Below are positions 47,851-64,000 of a DNA stretch of 64,000 nucleotides, in pieces; position 1 is the first letter of the stretch, and each line of letters opens with the position of its first letter. The translations under genes were made by a program, and so were the position numbers. The notes below the pieces were generated by a model. The model was not told the origin of the DNA and made no database searches. It saw only the letters and a program-made list of their open reading frames with translations. Origin of the DNA: Aporrectodea caliginosa (Eukaryota; Annelida; Clitellata; Crassiclitellata; Lumbricidae); NCBI GenBank assembly GCA_020284085.1, contig JACEVL010000018.1, forward strand, positions 242,001 through 306,000. Reading direction: 5' to 3'.

Positions 47851-48612
47851 AAAAAGTAGAGTGACACCAGCTTCCAATGTTCTTACTACAGAGAAGTTTA
47901 CACGAAGAAACGTGGATTCCATGCTTATAATGCAAGTACTGGTACCATGAATGCTGCACCCCTATTGAGCAGGCGACAAGCAATTTAAATGTAATTACTG
48001 TCGTTAACTATCAATTTTTCTTAAGTAAGATTACAAATGACAGTTTCAATTCAGTTTTTTTTACTGTTGTAAATTGTCAACTAAATAATTAGGACAGCTT
48101 AACTACCATTAGCAATGAGGCCTTCATGTCAAACTTGCCCAACCACTTGGGCATGAGTGGCAGTAGGCTATATGCCACTTTTGCCAGGAGTGGAGGGTTA
48201 AGAGCGGCATTTTCACTTTGTCTTTTGGTGTATTTTGCCAAATATTTGACCAAATATAGTCAATTATCAAGGTATTTCTGTGAGCTTTGAGTTGCCAACA
48301 TGCCTATGAAAAATCGTGGCATTATGTTACATATTTTTGAAAATATAAGATGAGTTCTAAAAACAGCCTCTCTTGCCCTGGTCTCCCTATCATGTAAGGT
48401 GTTGTTGATTACAATTTGACCAAAGAACAATATAGCTTGTTCAAGTGGTGAAGATAAAGCACATGTTAACAAGATGCAAGAGAAAAGAAGAGAAGTACGC
48501 CTATAGTCACAACTAAAACTAAAATGAGATTGTAGTTCAGAACACAAGCTTTTGTATGGAAAATTTGCACCTGTATAATATATAACTCTATAATGTATAA
48601 TATACTATATAG

Positions 48613-49175
48613 CAGTGCTGTCCAACCAGCGGCCAGCGGGCCGCATGCGGCCCGCGGGCTGATTCTAAGTGGCCCGCCCGAGCTCACTAAATATTTGCAA
48701 TTTCTGTAAAAATGAAGTAAAAGACAAAGTCACTAGCCTCTTGCATAGCTATTCGTTCATAACTTGGTTTATCATTTGACAATGTGAACACAAAATCCAG
48801 TTCCTACGACGCACTAAGCTTGTTTACATTTTTAAAACGTAGTCTACGGTTCTCAACATGAGCGTGAAAAAAAATCAAAATTTAATAATTATACAAATAT
48901 AATGTAGCCTATAGGCTATTACATAAAAAAGTTGCAAGCGCAATTCAAAGCCAAATATCTCACTAAAAGGTACTTGAACATTTATTTTGTTACTGAAAGC
49001 ATGCCATACAGTTCAAACATACAATATTCACTATTATTATTCCACAATTAATCTTAATACAGTTAATAATTTTCAATAAATTTTAGTCGTTGCTTTTGTG
49101 TTTAATGGTGCGGCCCTCGGCTTCATAAATAACTTCTTCGGTGGCCCGTGGGGTCAAAAAGGTTGGACAGCACTG
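48613..49175. mobile_element. Nested hAT MITE, 563 bp
   Basis: Ends CAGTGCTGTCCAACC and GGTTGGACAGCACTG; perfect duplication ctatatag at 48605-48612 and 49176-49183. Sub-terminal gcggcccgc motifs. It lies inside the 47.24-49.65 kb element. Confidence 0.92.
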
Positions 49176-50060
49176 CTATATAGTATTATTATATTACATG
49201 ATATATGTGACAATGTGCGTAGTGTGTACTGTCGTGCATTGAAGATTCAAGTTAGACCTAACATTGTGTATGCTTGCTTGGATAGATTTGTGGTCATCGG
49301 TCTCAGGAACTCATGGATCAAATGCCACTAAAATGCTAATAAAAATAAATAATAAACAATCAACGAAAACATCAACATTGTAGAAATTACCTTTTAGTAG
49401 TGCCTAAGTAAAATCATCCAGTCTTTCTGTTGAAAACTTAGCATCTATAGGTCCAAAAATGTGAATCAAATTATACTTGAAATGACGACAATTATTTGTA
49501 AATTTCAAAACTTCAAGTCCTAGATATTGTTCGATCCTGATAATTTTGTGGATACATCACTTTTAGACCAATTGGCATGGAATGCCGGGTTGGAGAAAGA
49601 AAATAACTTAAGTTGAAAATTTTCCATTAGAGATGCAACCACCCTAATATATATACAATGACCTATTAAAGCAAATTTTATTTCTTTGTTGGTGAGTGAT
49701 GTAAATCACGTCAGAGCATTGCTTGCTAGAAATAGAATGGTGGTCGTCAGATAAATAAGGAAAATTAAATGTAAAATAAAATAAGAAATGCTTAAATATT
49801 TTTCTTTTAAGTTAAATAATCGACAAAGGCATCAATATGGTCTGTCGACCATCAATAAGACATTGGTTAGTGTCCTAAAATATCCTTGTTTTTTATTTTG
49901 AAATAATTTATGTACAGTCCTTTGATGAAATATCTGTTTGATACTGAAACCATTTGCTAATGCAGTCACTGGCAACTGGAATCATTAGAGAATGCTATTA
50001 CGCATCATTGGCTGCAGAGAAGTCATGCAGCCATAACAGTCTTCTAGCTGACATGCTGCA

Positions 50061-50066
50061 TTTATT
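50061..50066 (-). promoter_or_regulatory. Candidate polyadenylation signal of the CK2 alpha gene
   Basis: TTTATT on the plus strand is AATAAA on the minus strand, about 195 bases past the CK2 stop codon. It is a plausible first poly(A) signal. It sits inside a repeat shared with 45415-45500. Confidence 0.35.
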
Positions 50067-50260
50067 GTTGTGTAATGGTCGTAGACCCCTTAATTTAAGG
50101 GGTGTATGGTAACGGTTAACATGACATCAGATTCTGTAACTGGCATTTGGTATACGCAGTAAAAAAAAAACAAAGCCAGCAATAAGTAAGAGATTCATGA
50201 GTACAAACTGCATTGATCAGCCATGGAAACCATAAGAAAAATACAGAGTGAAAAATATTA

Positions 50261-62004
<11,744 letters not shown>

Positions 62005-62189
62005 CTGAAAATAAATCGAATTACCAGGCAGATTATGTACCTGAAACTCAACAGCTAAAGACAATTTACAAAATTAAAAATACTGAAGTGTAATCGCTTG
62101 AAATTCAAACTTTGCATTCAGATATGTCTGTATGTATATTTATTTATATGATCAGTTCTTGTTGTCATAACGCAACAAGTGACACTGTT

Positions 62190-62575
62190 ATAGATCGCGG
62201 TAGTTATAAACACATGTCTTGGGTGTATAAATGTCTGAACAAGTGCGCACCACACTACCTCGCAGACAACATCAGGCATTCGAGCTGTTATTGGACGATC
62301 CTAATAGGACACGGCTGCAATTATAAAAGTCCGCTGATGTATTCGTGCCAGCAAAAAAAACTAAAACAGGCGATCGGGTTGCTGGCCCACATACCTGGAA
62401 CAGTCTTCCTGCACCTATGCAGGAAGCGCAAAGCTTTTGTTTTAAAAAAAAGTTACAAATGTAATTACTACATAACTCTAAGCAGGAATTAGCATTTGAG
62501 CTGACAGTGCACATTGTGTGTAAAGCATCCCGAGAAGTAGCTTGCTATGGACGATGCTATATAAATTGTTGTAAT
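62190..62575 (+). pseudogene. LINE RT C-terminal relic
   Basis: Frame MSWVYKCLNKCAPHYLADN, then shifted reading, then cgatgctatataaattgttg, the LINE 3'-end signature. Confidence 0.5.
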
Positions 62576-62640
62576 GCCTCTTAAAATCATTGAATTTAAC
62601 CAATCTGCAACACGAGTTGACGACAAATGCTCACTTCATT

Positions 62641-64000
62641 TAACCCTTGAACGGGTGCATAAATTTTTCAACCTACCCCCTGATAACTGCACATTTTTGT
62701 CAAAAACAGCCTAAAATAAAGTTTGAACTTGTGACCTCTCAGGTTTTGACACAGACATAAGGTAAAACACCATTCTTTAGCATTCAATCTCCTCTTTCCA
62801 TCCATCCATCCACGTATCGAGTTTTTGGACAAATTACTGTTTGGGCTACCCAAAGTTACCCAAACTGTACTTCCAAAAAACTGTTTATGTTCATATATTT
62901 TTATTAGGGCTGTGAATTAAAATGATTAATTACTCAATTAATTGTTCAAACTCTGAATTGATTAATTTCGGCTTGTTTGATAATTTTTTTACTTATTTCA
63001 CGATTTCGATCTATTTCATGATATCAAGTGGCCATTTCCGGAGTAAACAATATGGCAAACAACGATAATGTGAAAAGTTTTAATGGAAACTTAAGTAATC
63101 ATTATGCATATAATGTAAATGCTGATGAAAAAGTCCAAAATGACGACAAAATTAACTGTCTTCATTGCAACAAACAGTTCGCTTACAGAGGTTGAAACAC
63201 ATCGCTGACGTATCACCTTCAGCATGTGGAATGATTGAAGTTTTTTGTAGAACAGTTACTAGTAACTGACTCAGTGACTATATTTTTAAAAGTTTTCATG
63301 CTTTACATAACAAATGTACACCAAATCTAATTTAACTGATTAATCAAAGTCAAATTTTGGAGACTAATTGATTTAAAAAATTTAATCAGTACCAGCCATA
63401 ATTTTTATGATCAAGACAGTCTACAGAAAGTTTCCGTGAAAATATATTCTATGTCAGCACAAAAATGTGCAGAAATTGCTGCCAGACTGGAAATTTTTTT
63501 TAATATTTTTATAAATGCTGATGCAAATTTTTAATGTTCAGACAATGATAATTTTTAAAGAAAATTAGAAGAAAAAGCCCAAAAGTAAAAAAATTCAACT
63601 TGTGATATATCTGCCAGCTTTTGACATATGGACATAAAATAAACATCATTCTGTTTACTTCTTCTACCCATTCATCTTTTCAGTTTCTGAAAAAGTAATT
63701 GTACCCTCAAAAATCAGATATTGTTATGTTAAAAAGTATACAATGCTTGAATGCCATGGCATGTTAAGTGAGCACAAAAACGCACAGAATTTTGTCAAAA
63801 GAAAATGTTAAATATGTTCATACATAAAACAAATACAAATTTTGTAGTATTAGACCTCATTCATCAAAATTGAAGAACATCTTAGGAAAAACTTAAACGT
63901 AAAACAATTTGAACATGCGATGTATCAGTCACTTAATCACAAAAAGACATAGGGTAAACGCCACTCTTCAGAAATATGAATCCTTCTTCAATGTAAACAT
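62641..64000. repeat. Degenerate tandem repeat at the right edge, about 310-370 bp unit
   Basis: gacataaggtaaaacaccat (about 62754), gacataaaataaacatcatt (about 63631) and gacatagggtaaacgccact (about 63946) mark successive units. gcacatttttgtcaaaaac and gcacagaattttgtcaaaag also recur. A hAT insertion splits the first interval. It runs past the edge. Confidence 0.5.
62905..63400 (+). mobile_element. hAT element remnant with BED finger, 496 bp
   Basis: Ends TAGGGCTGTG and ACCAGCCATA; perfect duplication atttttat at 62897-62904 and 63401-63408. A plus-strand frame at about 63050-63240 reads CLHCNKQFAYRG, a stop, then TSLTYHLQHVE, a ZBED-type zinc finger. Only this N-terminal part survives. Confidence 0.82.

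Larger units (their letters stand above)
47239..49646. mobile_element. TIR element with hAT-like ends (TAGGGTGGTCC), 2.41 kb
   Basis: Starts TAGGGTGGTCCTTA, ends GCAACCACCCTA; flanks atatatat on both sides (47231-47238, 49647-49654), though in a TA-rich setting. It contains an AGAAGC repeat and a nested hAT MITE. No protein recognised. Confidence 0.7.

Noticed and set aside
47555..47983. Ser/Ala-rich and Leu-rich minus-strand frames of 109-142 codons
   Set aside because: Both frames are open because of an AGAAGC-type repeat inside a non-coding transposon; no start context, splice sites or domain.

Overview
This is animal genomic DNA, not bacterial. Three multi-exon protein-coding genes with spliceosomal introns sit in a background that is mostly decayed transposable elements, tRNA-derived SINEs and microsatellites. 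The gene content, the abundant SINEs, and LINE 3' ends of the type GGGCGCTATATAAAT followed by (GAAT)n suggest a marine invertebrate, perhaps an echinoderm, hemichordate or brachiopod. That placement is inference; no marker in the window fixes the species.

Layout. (1) 1-5.6 kb: intergenic, with a hAT-type MITE, a SINE and LINE debris. (2) 5.69-15.29 kb, + strand: a complete flavin-containing monooxygenase gene, six coding exons, 541 residues, one intron with a GC-AG boundary. (3) 15.3-30.3 kb: repeat-rich. It holds a pogo-like relic, an R2-group-like LINE relic, a Harbinger-like MITE, a SINE split by a hAT element, and a LINE split by a 5.36-kb hAT element that itself carries further nested material, including two abutting perfect palindromes. 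(4) 30.44-39.15 kb, + strand: a complete core-2/I-branching beta-1,6-N-acetylglucosaminyltransferase gene, three coding exons, 456 residues, with hAT-type insertions in both introns. (5) 39.3-50.2 kb: more hAT elements, small foldback MITEs, SINEs, and one isolated, unidentified minus-strand terminal exon. (6) 50.26-62.00 kb, - strand: casein kinase 2 catalytic subunit alpha. Ten coding exons are visible; the first coding exon (about 34 residues) lies beyond the right edge. One of its introns holds a six-copy tandem array of a unit of about 420 bp.

The three genes are functionally unrelated (xenobiotic oxidation, Golgi O-glycan branching, constitutive Ser/Thr kinase) and show no operon-like relation. 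The strongest hunting results are structural. Twelve insertions have hAT-like ends, eleven with perfect or near-perfect 8-bp target duplications that can be read directly and one weaker. A SINE family shares its 3' tail with the resident LINE family, as expected of a SINE/LINE pair. Two long perfect inverted repeats meet end to end at 23,780/23,781. Two terminal-inverted-repeat elements carry decayed proteins that do not look like known hAT transposases.
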